This document shows positions 26,079-35,389 of a DNA stretch of 64,000 nucleotides, piece after piece (the first letter of the stretch is position 1; each line of letters opens with the position of its first letter). The notes beneath the pieces are model-generated. The model saw nothing but the letters and a program-made list of their open reading frames with translations. It was not told where the DNA came from and made no database searches. Position numbers and translations under genes: made by a program. Source of the DNA: Flavobacterium humidisoli (GTDB lineage: Bacteria; Bacteroidota; Bacteroidia; Flavobacteriales; Flavobacteriaceae); assembly GCF_023272795.1 (NCBI RefSeq), contig NZ_CP096829.1, forward strand, positions 124,001 to 188,000, in the 5' to 3' direction.

Positions 26079-27497
26079 ATGAAAAATCACGAAACATTAT
26101 ATTTTAAAATTGCTAAAATCATTGAAGATCAAATTCACAATGAGACTCTTTCGCTTGGCGACAAACTGCCTTCTGTTAGAAGTGCACAAAAGCTGTATAA
26201 TGTTAGCTTAAATACCATTAAACAGGCGTATTTGGAATTAGAGAGCCGTTCGCTAATAGAATCTCGCCCAAAAACAGGATATTATGTGAGTAAAAGTTCA
26301 CAGCGCACGACGGCACTTCCTACAATCGCAAGTATAGATAATCATGAAAAGGAAAATACACCCGAAGATTTAATTGATAAAGTTTTCAGCACAATAAACA
26401 AATCGGATGTAACACAATTTGCACTCGGATTACCCGGGAAGAATTTTCTTCCAGTTGCCAAACTCAACAAAGGAATCATTAATGCTGTCCGCAATAGAGG
26501 CGATGCAGGCACTGCCTACGAACCGGTTCAAGGATCTGAAGAACTTCGACGCGCCATTGCCAAATGGGCACTTGTCATGGAAGGAAAAATTACGGAAGAT
26601 GATCTTGTAATTACTTCTGGCGCTATGCATGCCATGTACAATGCACTTATGGCCGTGACATCTCCTGGAGACAGCGTTGCGGTAGAAAGTCCTGCCTATT
26701 TTGGAATACTCCAAGCCATTAAGGCATTAGGTCTAAAAGCGGTCGAAATTCCAACCCATCCTTTGTATGGATTAGATCTGGATGCTTTAAAAAAAGTACT
26801 GCCTGAAATAAAGGCCTGCTGTCTTGTTACCAATTTCAATAATCCAATGGGTTTTCAAATGCCTGATGAGAACAAACAAGAGTTGGTAAGACTAATTACA
26901 CAATATAACATTCCGTTAATTGAAGATGATATTTACGGCAACCTGTACTTTGGTTCAGAGCGCCCTAAGCCTTGTAAATTTTATGACGAAGCTGGTTTGG
27001 TTTTGTGGATTGGATCTGTTTCTAAAACTCTTGCGCCTGGTTATCGTGTTGGCTGGATTGCTCCTGGAAAATTTAAAGATAAAATTATACGTCAAAAGCT
27101 GGTTCAAACGGTTTGTAATTCCTCTTTATACTCAGATGTTATTGCAGATTTCTTAGAACACGGACGTTACGATCATCATCTTAGAACATTTAGAAATAAG
27201 CTTTATGCTAATTATCTCCAGATTAATCGAGCTGTAGAATCTTATTTTCCGGACAACACTAAAATAGCACAACCAAAAGGCGGTTTTATGTTATGGCTAG
27301 AATTAGATGAAAGAATTTCTACAACAGAATTATACAACACTGCCATAGCTCACAAAATCTCCTTTGCACCAGGAAGGATTTTTTCGCAGTACAATCAATA
27401 CAACAACTGCATGAGATTAACGTATGTTTTAGAATGGAATGAACGCGTAGATTCTGATTTGGAAAAATTGGGCAGAATAATAAAAAACAGTATTTAA
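26079..27497 (+). CDS. MocR-type regulator: GntR winged helix fused to PLP aminotransferase
   Basis: 472 residues. N-terminal GntR wHTH (about 5-75: LGDKLPSVRSAQKLYNVSLNTIKQAYLELESRSLI) joined to a fold-type I aminotransferase domain: substrate/cofactor segments VTSGAMHAMYNALMAV, CLVTNFNNPMGFQMP, DDIYGNLYF and the PLP Lys in WIGSVSKTLAPGYRVGWI. These regulators use PLP chemistry to sense amino acids or vitamers. What it controls is unknown; candidates are the preceding hypothetical and the following GNAT gene, only 7 nt away, together with the TCTGTA sites upstream. Confidence 0.92.
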   Translation: MKNHETLYFKIAKIIEDQIHNETLSLGDKLPSVRSAQKLYNVSLNTIKQAYLELESRSLIESRPKTGYYVSKSSQRTTALPTIASIDNHEKENTPEDLIDKVFSTINKSDVTQFALGLPGKNFLPVAKLNKGIINAVRNRGDAGTAYEPVQGSEELRRAIAKWALVMEGKITEDDLVITSGAMHAMYNALMAVTSPGDSVAVESPAYFGILQAIKALGLKAVEIPTHPLYGLDLDALKKVLPEIKACCLVTNFNNPMGFQMPDENKQELVRLITQYNIPLIEDDIYGNLYFGSERPKPCKFYDEAGLVLWIGSVSKTLAPGYRVGWIAPGKFKDKIIRQKLVQTVCNSSLYSDVIADFLEHGRYDHHLRTFRNKLYANYLQINRAVESYFPDNTKIAQPKGGFMLWLELDERISTTELYNTAIAHKISFAPGRIFSQYNQYNNCMRLTYVLEWNERVDSDLEKLGRIIKNSI

Positions 27498-27504
27498 TAG
27501 CATT

Positions 27505-27987
27505 ATGAAGAATAAAGATCAAGTAGAAATAGCAACTTACAACCCAAAATATCAAAAAAGCTTCAAGGATTTAAATATAGAATGGATTTCAAATTATTTT
27601 GTAGTTGAACCTAATGACGTAAAAGCGCTCGATCATGCCGAAGAATATATTATAAATAAAGGCGGTGAAATATTTTCTGCCATTTTAAATGATGAAGTTT
27701 TGGGCGTTTGCGCTTTAATCAAAAGTGACGGAAAAAATTATGATTACGAATTAGCCAAAATGGCTGTAAGTCCGAAAGCTCAAGGAAAAGGTGTTGGGTT
27801 ATTATTGGCTGAATCAGCCATAAAATGGGCATCAGATAAAGGAGCTTCTAAAATTTATCTGGAAAGCAATACCAAACTGAAACCTGCTATTAAACTTTAT
27901 GAAAAACTAGGTTTTAAAGAAATAACAGGACTTTCTTCAGCTTATAATAGAGTCGATATTCAAATGCTGCTTAAGCTGAATTCTTAA
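27505..27987 (+). CDS. GNAT family N-acetyltransferase
   Basis: 160 residues, acetyl-CoA-dependent transferase fold. The acetyl-CoA loop is VSPKAQGKGVGLLLAESAIKWA (pyrophosphate-binding Q/RxxGxG/A pattern), followed by IYLESNTKLKPAIKLYEKLGFKE. Substrate unknown. The ATG lies 7 nt after the MocR stop codon, so co-transcription is very likely and the MocR may regulate it. A strong bidirectional terminator follows. Confidence 0.9.
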   Translation: MKNKDQVEIATYNPKYQKSFKDLNIEWISNYFVVEPNDVKALDHAEEYIINKGGEIFSAILNDEVLGVCALIKSDGKNYDYELAKMAVSPKAQGKGVGLLLAESAIKWASDKGASKIYLESNTKLKPAIKLYEKLGFKEITGLSSAYNRVDIQMLLKLNS

Positions 27988-28002
27988 ACATCCAAAAAAA
28001 AT

Positions 28003-28038
28003 AAAACCCCTTAAACAGCGATATGTTTAAGGGGTTTT
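28003..28038. terminator. Bidirectional terminator between GNAT and antiporter
   Basis: Perfect 14-bp stem AAAACCCCTTAAAC/GTTTAAGGGGTTTT with A/T-rich flanks. Confidence 0.9.
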
Positions 28039-28048
28039 GTTTTTATCA

Positions 28049-30169
28049 TTATTTAAAAATATTTCGAATGACTTTACCAATTTCCACAAAATCATCGTGA
28101 CTGCTTACGGCTCTTTTCTCCGTAGTATTTATTTCTGTTTTGCTAAAAGGATAAATAAGTATATAATTCTTACTGCTTACTCTGCTATTAAGTAAATCTG
28201 GCACATCCCTCATGTGCGGAACATACGAATGCATTCCTTTATCGGCCATCATAATTATCAATCCAACATCTTCTCCTAAATTGAAAGCAATTTCTTGAGC
28301 TTCTTGCCAAGAACCAATTGTTTCAAATGTAGCTTCTATTGATGCTTTTTTTACAATTCTTTTTAAAATGAGCATGGTTTTGTCTTTTCCGTAGAAACTC
28401 ATTTTCGCGCCAGAATTGCGTCCGATATTCCAGATCCTCAACATCGAATGAAAAAAACCAGCATCCATTTCTGCATTTTCAGGTATCAGCACAGCATATT
28501 TTTTAATTGTCGATACAGGCTGAACTGCATGATAAACCATGAGATTTATATTTTTATTTCGAAGGTATCCGTTATACAAATTGTATACAAATGAAGCCGA
28601 AAAACCTTTTCCGCCTTGTAACCCTACAATAAGATCGGTAATTTCTTTTTCCTTAATAACATTACTTATTCCGCTGGCGGTATCATTATCATGGCGCGTA
28701 ATCGGGTTCAGTTTAACATCGGCCGCCGAAGCTGCTTTAACTGCCGATTCTAGAATTTTTTCTGCATTTTTTACCGACGATTCATTTTCTTCTTCATTAA
28801 TAACATTTACAGCAAAAATACGATCTGTATTGGTCGATGTTTTCACCATAAGTCCCAGATTTACCATTTTTTCTACGGTATCTTCATGATTAAGCGCCAA
28901 AAGTATATTTTCTTTTTCTTCACTATTTCCCGATACCTTATTGTCTTTATCTGCATCTGCTATGCGCTGGGCAGTTGCCATAGAAACGAAAGAAGAAACA
29001 GTACAGGAAATCAAAATCAAAAGTATGCTGCCATTTAAAACATGATCATTTAAAAGTCTTATCGGTTCGCCGGCATCATTTTCTCCAATAATAATATTGT
29101 AACCAACCATCACTGACGCTAAAGTCGCAGCGGCAGAAGCAGAACTCATTCCAAAAATCAGTTTGCCTTCATCATTGGTCAATTTAAATGTTTTTTGAGT
29201 TAAGATCGCTGCAAAATATTTTCCACCAATTGAAGCAATCAGCATAATTGCGGCCACCCACAAGGTTTCCCAACTTTGTATAAAAGCACTAAAATCAATA
29301 AGCATTCCCACACTTATCAAGAAGAAAGGAATAAAAATGGCATTCCCTACAAATTCTACCCTATTCATTAAAGATGAGGTATGCGGAATCAGTCTGTTTA
29401 AAGCCAGTCCGGCAAAAAATGCTCCGATTATAGATTCAATTCCAGCAAGTTCTGCCAAAAGTGCCGCAAGGTAGATCATTACAATAACAAAAAGATACTG
29501 CGAAATTTTATCTTCTACATTCTTAAAAAACCAACGGGCAATTATTGGAAACACGAGCAAAACAATCGAAGTAAACAGAACCATAGAAATGGAAAGCTTG
29601 AGCCAAAACGCTGTTCCAACTTCTCCTTGCGACATTCCGACTACAACAGCCAAAACGAGAAGAGAAAGAACATCTGTTATCATGGTTCCGCCTACGGTTA
29701 CATTGACCGCAAGATTTTTAGCAATTCCTAAACTGCTGATCATTGGATATACAATTAAAGTATGCGATGAAAACAAACTAGCAAAAAGCACCGAAGTCAG
29801 TAACGAAAAACCTAAAATATAATAACCGCCAACAAGTCCTAAAATAAAAGGGACAGCAAAAGTGTAAAGAGAAAAGGTGATGCTTTTCCATTTATTTTTT
29901 TTGAAATCGGCCATATCAATTTCCAATCCAGCCAAAAACATAATATACAACAATCCTGTTGTACCAGTTACCACAACGCTACTGTCTCTTGAAAGCAACC
30001 CAAAACCGTTAGGACCAACGACAGCTCCAGCAATGATAAGCCCAAGCAAATGCGGTACTTTAATCTTATTCAATAAAAGAGGAATACACAATATGATAAT
30101 AATTTCGATAAGAAATTTTAAAAGCGGATCTTCTATTGGGAGAGTTATATGATGTATACTCAAAAACAT
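28049..30169 (-). CDS. CPA2-type cation:proton antiporter with cytoplasmic Usp-like tail
   Basis: 706 residues. Residues about 10-405 form 12-13 membrane helices of the Na+/H+ exchanger fold: LGLIIAGAVVGPNGFG, IMFLAGLEIDMADFK, with a polar/acidic helix region (ELAGIESIIGAFFAGLALNRLIPH). The C-terminal about 280 residues are soluble and show two regions resembling tandem Usp-type domains (DTASGISNVIKEKEITDLIVGLQGG; KYAVLIPENAEMDAGFFHSMLRIW), as in many Bacteroidota antiporters. The ion is not readable. It starts 3 nt after the lipoprotein gene at 30173, so they form an operon. Confidence 0.9.
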   Translation of the reverse strand: MFLSIHHITLPIEDPLLKFLIEIIIILCIPLLLNKIKVPHLLGLIIAGAVVGPNGFGLLSRDSSVVVTGTTGLLYIMFLAGLEIDMADFKKNKWKSITFSLYTFAVPFILGLVGGYYILGFSLLTSVLFASLFSSHTLIVYPMISSLGIAKNLAVNVTVGGTMITDVLSLLVLAVVVGMSQGEVGTAFWLKLSISMVLFTSIVLLVFPIIARWFFKNVEDKISQYLFVIVMIYLAALLAELAGIESIIGAFFAGLALNRLIPHTSSLMNRVEFVGNAIFIPFFLISVGMLIDFSAFIQSWETLWVAAIMLIASIGGKYFAAILTQKTFKLTNDEGKLIFGMSSASAAATLASVMVGYNIIIGENDAGEPIRLLNDHVLNGSILLILISCTVSSFVSMATAQRIADADKDNKVSGNSEEKENILLALNHEDTVEKMVNLGLMVKTSTNTDRIFAVNVINEEENESSVKNAEKILESAVKAASAADVKLNPITRHDNDTASGISNVIKEKEITDLIVGLQGGKGFSASFVYNLYNGYLRNKNINLMVYHAVQPVSTIKKYAVLIPENAEMDAGFFHSMLRIWNIGRNSGAKMSFYGKDKTMLILKRIVKKASIEATFETIGSWQEAQEIAFNLGEDVGLIIMMADKGMHSYVPHMRDVPDLLNSRVSSKNYILIYPFSKTEINTTEKRAVSSHDDFVEIGKVIRNIFK

Positions 30170-30172
30170 AAA

Positions 30173-30745
30173 TTATTTTTTAGATGGCGTAAGTTCAACC
30201 GAGAATTTTACGGTACAGTTGTCTTGTCCAATTATTGTCTGTGTCCCTTTAATGACATTCTTTTTGATATCGTCTAATACGACATTAATTTTTATATTGC
30301 TTTTAGCAGAACTCTCTTTGGCCGAATCGAGCACTATTTTATTGACTAAATACTGTCCTCTAAAAACTCTCTTAATCTGATTATTGCTTAATACATAGGC
30401 ATACATCCCTGTAGAATCTGATGCAAACTGCCAGACTTCTGTACGCTGATCTCCAATAACATAATTGGTGCAATTGGATTCTCTACAAATCATTTTGCTG
30501 TTCCATTTAATCTTTAGGCTATCTGGCCAAGTCTGAATTTTGGGCACCGTATCTTTTATCTGGACAGCCAATTGAAGACTGTCTTTCATCTTCAACAATA
30601 ATTCATATTCAGCTTCTTTGTCGGCAAATTTCTGTTCGCGTTCCAGAAGCTCGTTTTCTCTTTCTGTAAGTTCACGTTCTTTTTTATTATCACAGGAAAT
30701 CAAAAAAGGAATAATAATTAAAACTAAAAGTCTTTGCAAAGTCAT
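30173..30745 (-). CDS. Predicted lipoprotein with coiled coil
   Basis: 190 residues. Signal peptide with lipobox (LIIIPFLISCDNKK), so probably anchored through Cys17. Residues about 20-65 are strongly coiled-coil (ELTERENELLEREQKFADKEAEYELLLKMKD). The C-terminal about 100 residues are beta-rich with two conserved Cys in MICRESNCTNY. The gene is first in a two-gene operon with the antiporter, suggesting a periplasmic accessory role, which is an inference. Confidence 0.75.
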   Translation of the reverse strand: MTLQRLLVLIIIPFLISCDNKKERELTERENELLEREQKFADKEAEYELLLKMKDSLQLAVQIKDTVPKIQTWPDSLKIKWNSKMICRESNCTNYVIGDQRTEVWQFASDSTGMYAYVLSNNQIKRVFRGQYLVNKIVLDSAKESSAKSNIKINVVLDDIKKNVIKGTQTIIGQDNCTVKFSVELTPSKK

Positions 30746-31035
30746 AGCAGTTGATTTTTTGTAACCAACAATTTAAGAATAAAAAATCGGTTTATCACAG
30801 TAATTGCCGAAAAACCCTCATACTTACATTGCTTATCCTTTGCTAATTTGTTTTTATAAATAAAAAAAAAAGCGCGCAAATTGTAACATTTATTATGCAA
30901 AAGCGTCAAATGTTAAATTAAATTACGGTTCTTTGTAACTTATTACATTCTCACTTGGGATTACTCAATTTCTGAATACAATAATATTGATTCCAATGAG
31001 TTTAGAACTAGGAAGCTAGTCACGATATTTTCGTT
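30746..31035. other. Divergent intergenic region upstream of the ECF sigma gene
   Basis: About 290 nt without an open frame, very AT-rich, containing the outward promoters of the lipoprotein (leftward) and the ECF sigma gene (rightward). A box TATTTTCG at 31026-31033 resembles TAnnTTTG imperfectly. Nothing else is recognisable. Confidence 0.5.
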
Positions 31036-31557
31036 ATGGACAATAAAAAAGTTATTTTAAGTTTAAAAAAAGGTAATGAAGCAGCTTTCAAAGAAGTTTA
31101 CTTCAACTATTACGATAAACTTATAAATATTGCCAAACGCTTCCACTCTTCTGTATTTACTCCTGAAGACTTTGTTCAGGAAACTTTCATAAGATTATAC
31201 AATAAAAGAGAACTGCTTAACGAAGAGGTGCTGTTCGACAAACAGATCTTTACTATCTGCAAGAACATTATTATCAATCATGTTAACAGAGAAAACAAAA
31301 TAATACAGCTTGATCCTTCTCAAGTTGAAATGCTAGATGAAGAAACTGACACTGGAATTTTTGAAGAAAGACAAGAAAAACTACAAAATTTCATTAATCA
31401 GCTTCCAGAACAGCAACAAAAAATATTCACTTTACACAAACTGGAAAACCTTAGCTATAAGGAGATTGCAGAAATAACGGATCTTTCTGAAAAGACCATT
31501 GCCAATCATATTTATCTCGCCAGTAAATTTATTCGAAAAAAAATCGAAAACCATTAG
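31036..31557 (+). CDS. ECF-type RNA polymerase sigma factor (FecI-like)
   Basis: 173 residues, regions sigma2 (AFKEVYFNYYDKLINIAKRF, SVFTPEDFVQETFIRLY) and sigma4 (FINQLPEQQQKIFTLHKLENLSYKEIAEITDLSEKTIANHIYLASKFIRKKI with the HTH). Positions 2 and 3 of the operon hold a small protein and an anti-sigma FecR, followed by a TonB receptor: the classical surface-signalling module. The ligand of the receptor would induce its own transcription. Confidence 0.93.
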   Translation: MDNKKVILSLKKGNEAAFKEVYFNYYDKLINIAKRFHSSVFTPEDFVQETFIRLYNKRELLNEEVLFDKQIFTICKNIIINHVNRENKIIQLDPSQVEMLDEETDTGIFEERQEKLQNFINQLPEQQQKIFTLHKLENLSYKEIAEITDLSEKTIANHIYLASKFIRKKIENH

Positions 31558-31603
31558 GAACTTTTTAGTTCTCGTTTGTTATACTAAAAAACAAGAACTA
31601 AAA

Positions 31604-31819
31604 ATGCATATTGAAGCGTATAAAACTAATGTAAAAACAAAGAAAGATGCAAGCTTACTTGTAGCTCACTTACAGTTTATCATTTCTGATTGTATCATAA
31701 ATTTCGATCGCCAAGGACAAGAAAACATCCTTAAAATCGAAACTAATCGAGATATTAAAGAAATGGTTTACGGTGTTTTTAACAAACAAGGATTTCATTG
31801 TCAAATCATTTACACCTAA
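31604..31819 (+). CDS. Small ferredoxin-fold-like protein between sigma and anti-sigma
   Basis: 71 residues from ATG 31604 (MHIEAYKTNV). The alternation of strand, helix, two strands, helix, strand (EAYKTNVKT; KKDASLLVAHLQF; CIINFDRQGQENILKIE; MVYGVFNKQG; FHCQIIYT) looks like the HMA/ferredoxin fold but without the CxxC metal motif. It is homologous to the short protein at 46978 (shared pattern: KT-x-V, NFD, NIL, F-x-C). Both stand beside regulators. Function unknown. Confidence 0.75.
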   Translation: MHIEAYKTNVKTKKDASLLVAHLQFIISDCIINFDRQGQENILKIETNRDIKEMVYGVFNKQGFHCQIIYT

Positions 31820-31824
31820 AAAAG

Positions 31825-32667
31825 ATGGATCAGGAGAAATTTGACGAGGAATTTAAAAAGTTATGGGAAGAGTCTCCTCTTTCTCATTCAGACAGCGAAA
31901 AAGAAGCTTCGTGGGAACAATTCCGTGCTAAAACATTTTCTGAGAAGAAAAGAAAATCTAAACCTTGGCATCTTTATGCGGCGGCTTCGGTTTTACTTTT
32001 TACGCTTATTGGAACTGGAATTTATTTTAACCAAGAAACTGCAGCCGAAAATATCGTTCTTGCTGAAAATGTAATTGAAAATACTACCTCAGCCATAAAG
32101 CATGTTGTTTTACCAGACAGCTCAAAAGTAGAATTAGGTCCGAATTCTAAAATTATTTACGGAAACAATTTTGCTCTAAACAGAAAAATAGAAATTGATG
32201 GTGAGGCTTATTTTAAAGTTAAAAAAGACAAACAGCATCCTTTTCAGGTTTTCTGCGATGAAACGACAACTACAGTTTTAGGAACTTCTTTTACGGTTAA
32301 AGAATCTGAAAATGAAGAAGTGACAGTTGAACTTTTTGAAGGAAGCGTTCAAATGAATATAAAAGGCCAAAACCAGAAATGGATTTTGAAACCTGGTGAT
32401 AAATTTACGTACGGAAACCAAACGGCTTCAGTAACAGAATTTAGCAGATTTATAGATTTTGATAACGAAAAACTGTCGGTTATCAGTCAATACATTGAAG
32501 AAAACTACAGTTATAAAGTCAATATTCCGAAAGAAAATCTGAATCAGAAAATTACAATTCGAATCAATAAAAAAGAGGATTTAAAAACAATTTTACAACT
32601 AATATCAGAAATGTATAACCTAAATTTTGAAATAAATGAAGATTTAAAACAGATCACTTTTCAATAA
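31825..32667 (+). CDS. FecR family anti-sigma factor
   Basis: About 281 residues from ATG 31825. The N-terminal about 45 residues are the cytoplasmic sigma-binding region, then a membrane helix (LYAAASVLLFTLIGTGIYF), a periplasmic FecR domain (HVVLPDSSKVELGPNSKIIY, EIDGEAYFKVKKD, VLGTSFTVKESENEEVTVELFEGSVQM) and a C-terminal DUF4974-like domain (SVISQYIEENYSYKVNIP). Follows the ECF sigma and the small protein; the TonB receptor comes 99 nt later. Confidence 0.92.
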   Translation: MDQEKFDEEFKKLWEESPLSHSDSEKEASWEQFRAKTFSEKKRKSKPWHLYAAASVLLFTLIGTGIYFNQETAAENIVLAENVIENTTSAIKHVVLPDSSKVELGPNSKIIYGNNFALNRKIEIDGEAYFKVKKDKQHPFQVFCDETTTTVLGTSFTVKESENEEVTVELFEGSVQMNIKGQNQKWILKPGDKFTYGNQTASVTEFSRFIDFDNEKLSVISQYIEENYSYKVNIPKENLNQKITIRINKKEDLKTILQLISEMYNLNFEINEDLKQITFQ

Positions 32668-32766
32668 AAACAAGAAAGGATGTAAGCCGCGAAACTCCAC
32701 ATCCTCCTAATATTCAGGATAACACGAGGTTATTCCATTTAATAATATTCAAAAATACAAAATTTC

Positions 32767-35385
32767 ATGAAGCATATAATTTCAGCATGCTTTTTTTTAT
32801 TCAGTTTAGGAATGTCAGCCCAGAACGTTACACTAACTGTAGATCAAAATACTACATTAAAAGAGTTCTTCAAGCAGATTGAAAGTCAAACCGATTTTAA
32901 ATTTGCTTTTACAGATCAAATTGATACGAATAAAAAATATTTTACGAAAAAAAGCACTTTTAAGACTATCGAAATTGAGAAGCTGATTTCTGAATTAAAT
33001 CAAACTTCGATTGTACAGTTTTCTATTACAGGCAATAATATTTTTGTTAAACAGAAACCTCAAACTCAAAAACCAGCCAAAAAAAAAAATAAGCTGACAG
33101 GTCGCATTTTTGATGATGAAAGACAACCCGTTATTGGCGCCAATATTTTTATTAAAGAATTGGAAACAGGAGTTGTAACAGATGTTAATGGAAATTATAG
33201 CATTGAAGTTCCTGACGGAAATTATACGGTTCAAGTAAGTTATGTTGGATTTAAAAATGAGGAAAAACGAGTTTCTGTTACAGATGACAGTAAAGTTAAT
33301 TTCAACATAGATCCAGATAGCCAGCAATTGGGAGAAGTTATTGTAATGAACAATAAAGCTGCTGATATTAAAGCAACTCAAATGAGCGTGAATAAGCTTT
33401 CGATGCAGGAAATTAAAAAAATTCCTGTTGCTATGGGCGAACCAGATCCTTTAAAATCAATTTTGACTCTCCCTGGAGTTACCAATGCGGGAGAAGCTTC
33501 TTCTGGTTTTAATGTCCGAGGCGGTGCTGCCGATCAGAATTTGATTCTTTTGGATGGCGCTCCGGTTTATGCAGATTCGCATATGTTCGGATTCTTCTCT
33601 ATTTTTAATGCAGATATCGTTAATGGTTTAGATTTATACAAAGGCGGAATTCCTTCAAAATTTGGAGGACGTGTTTCTTCTGTTTTAGATGTAACACAGC
33701 AAACTGGAGATTTTGAAGAATACAAAGTGAATGGAGGAATTGGAATTATCTCAAGCCGTCTTTTAGTTCAAGGTCCGTTAGAAAAAGAAAAAGGTTCTTT
33801 TATTCTTTCTGGGCGTGCTTCTTATGCTCATTTATTTATGAAATTGGCAGATAATAATAACTCAGCTATGTTTTATGATTTGAATGCTAAATTAAATTAT
33901 CGTTTTAATGCCAAGAATACACTTTCGTTTTCGGGTTATTTCGGAAATGATTTATTCGATATTAGCGACCGTTTTGCAAGTACGTACGGAAGCACAATGG
34001 GAATTTTAAATTGGAAACATAAATTTACTGATCGCCTGAACAGCAATTTATCCGTTTTCTATAGCGATTACAGATTCAATCTAGAAATTCCAATTGAAAG
34101 TTTTAAATGGGATAGCAATATTGCAAGCTACGGATTGAAATACAATTGGAATTTTCAACAATCTGAGAAGTTTAAAATCAATTATGGAATTGATGGTTTG
34201 TATTATAATTTCAATCCTGGCGTTGTAAAACCTACTTCTTCAGATTCGCAGTTTAATTATATGCAGCTGGATAAAAAATACGCTTTAGAAACTTCTGCTT
34301 TTGTCGATTTTGAAAATCAGATTACAGAAAAACTGACTTTCCGCTATGGGCTTCGCTACAGCATGTTTTACCGTTTAGGAGACGAAACCATCAGCACTTA
34401 CGAAAACGGTCAGGCTGTCGTTTATAATCCTTTATACAATATTTATGAAGAAGGAACACCAAACGGGAGCATTTCTTATGGAAAGGGAAAAACAATCAGC
34501 AACTTCAATAATTTTGAACCGAGAGCTGCATTATCTTATGCCTTTAACGACGAAACTTCTGTAAAAGCAAGTTACAACAGAATGGCACAATACATTCATA
34601 TTTTATCAAACACACAGTCTCCATTACCAATGAGCATCTGGACACCAAGCGGACCTTTTACAAAACCTCAGCTTTTGGATCAATATGCCATGGGGTATTT
34701 CAGAAATTTCAAAGACGGAGATTACTCTTTAGAAACCGAATTATTTTATAAAAATGTTCAAAATCGTATTGACTATATTGACGGTGCTGATGTCTTGGCT
34801 AACAACAATGTTGAGCAGGTTATTCTAAACGGAAAAGCAAGATCTTATGGTTTAGAATTGTTATTCAGAAAAAATACAGGCGTTTTCACTGGGTGGGTTT
34901 CTTATACTTTATCTAGAGCCGAACAAAAAACGCCAGGAAGAACTCCCGAAGAACCGGGTATTGCAAACGGCGACTGGTATTTATCTGGTTACGACAAACT
35001 GCATAATTTGAGCATTGTTGGAAGTTATGAACTGAACCCGAAATGGTCTTTTAATGGAAATTTCACGTTACAGTCTGGTCAGCCGGTAACGTATGCAAAT
35101 GGCTATTATGAAATGGGAGGCATTCATATTCCGAATTATTCTTTGAGAAACGAAAATAGATTACCGCTTTTCCACCACTTAGATGTTGCGGCAACTTACA
35201 CTCCAAAACCAGACAAAAAGAAAGGTTGGCAGAGCTATTGGGTATTTAGCCTTTATAATATTTACAACAGAAAAAATGCGGCTTCTATGAGTTTTACAAC
35301 CAATGAAGATACAGGAGCAAATGAAACCAGAAGGCTTTCTATTTTCGGAATTGTACCTGGAGTTTCTTATAATTTTAAATTTTAA
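32767..35385 (+). CDS. TonB-dependent receptor with STN signalling domain
   Basis: 872 residues: signal peptide, STN/secretin domain (about 22-92; LKEFFKQIESQTDFKFAF), carboxypeptidase-D-like domain (about 98-180; KLTGRIFDDERQPVIGAN), plug (about 215-330; SGFNVRGGAADQNLILLDGAPVY) and 22-strand barrel to the C-terminus (SYNFKF). The STN domain is what FecR senses, so this receptor is the signal input of the ECF/FecR pair upstream. Its ligand is unknown. The following DUF4249 gene starts 4 nt after the stop. Confidence 0.93.
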   Translation: MKHIISACFFLFSLGMSAQNVTLTVDQNTTLKEFFKQIESQTDFKFAFTDQIDTNKKYFTKKSTFKTIEIEKLISELNQTSIVQFSITGNNIFVKQKPQTQKPAKKKNKLTGRIFDDERQPVIGANIFIKELETGVVTDVNGNYSIEVPDGNYTVQVSYVGFKNEEKRVSVTDDSKVNFNIDPDSQQLGEVIVMNNKAADIKATQMSVNKLSMQEIKKIPVAMGEPDPLKSILTLPGVTNAGEASSGFNVRGGAADQNLILLDGAPVYADSHMFGFFSIFNADIVNGLDLYKGGIPSKFGGRVSSVLDVTQQTGDFEEYKVNGGIGIISSRLLVQGPLEKEKGSFILSGRASYAHLFMKLADNNNSAMFYDLNAKLNYRFNAKNTLSFSGYFGNDLFDISDRFASTYGSTMGILNWKHKFTDRLNSNLSVFYSDYRFNLEIPIESFKWDSNIASYGLKYNWNFQQSEKFKINYGIDGLYYNFNPGVVKPTSSDSQFNYMQLDKKYALETSAFVDFENQITEKLTFRYGLRYSMFYRLGDETISTYENGQAVVYNPLYNIYEEGTPNGSISYGKGKTISNFNNFEPRAALSYAFNDETSVKASYNRMAQYIHILSNTQSPLPMSIWTPSGPFTKPQLLDQYAMGYFRNFKDGDYSLETELFYKNVQNRIDYIDGADVLANNNVEQVILNGKARSYGLELLFRKNTGVFTGWVSYTLSRAEQKTPGRTPEEPGIANGDWYLSGYDKLHNLSIVGSYELNPKWSFNGNFTLQSGQPVTYANGYYEMGGIHIPNYSLRNENRLPLFHHLDVAATYTPKPDKKKGWQSYWVFSLYNIYNRKNAASMSFTTNEDTGANETRRLSIFGIVPGVSYNFKF

Positions 35386-35389
35386 TGCT

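Noticed and set aside
29589..30152. Plus-strand open frames over the antiporter gene
   Set aside because: They are shadows of the minus-strand antiporter, which has clear membrane-helix and motif structure.
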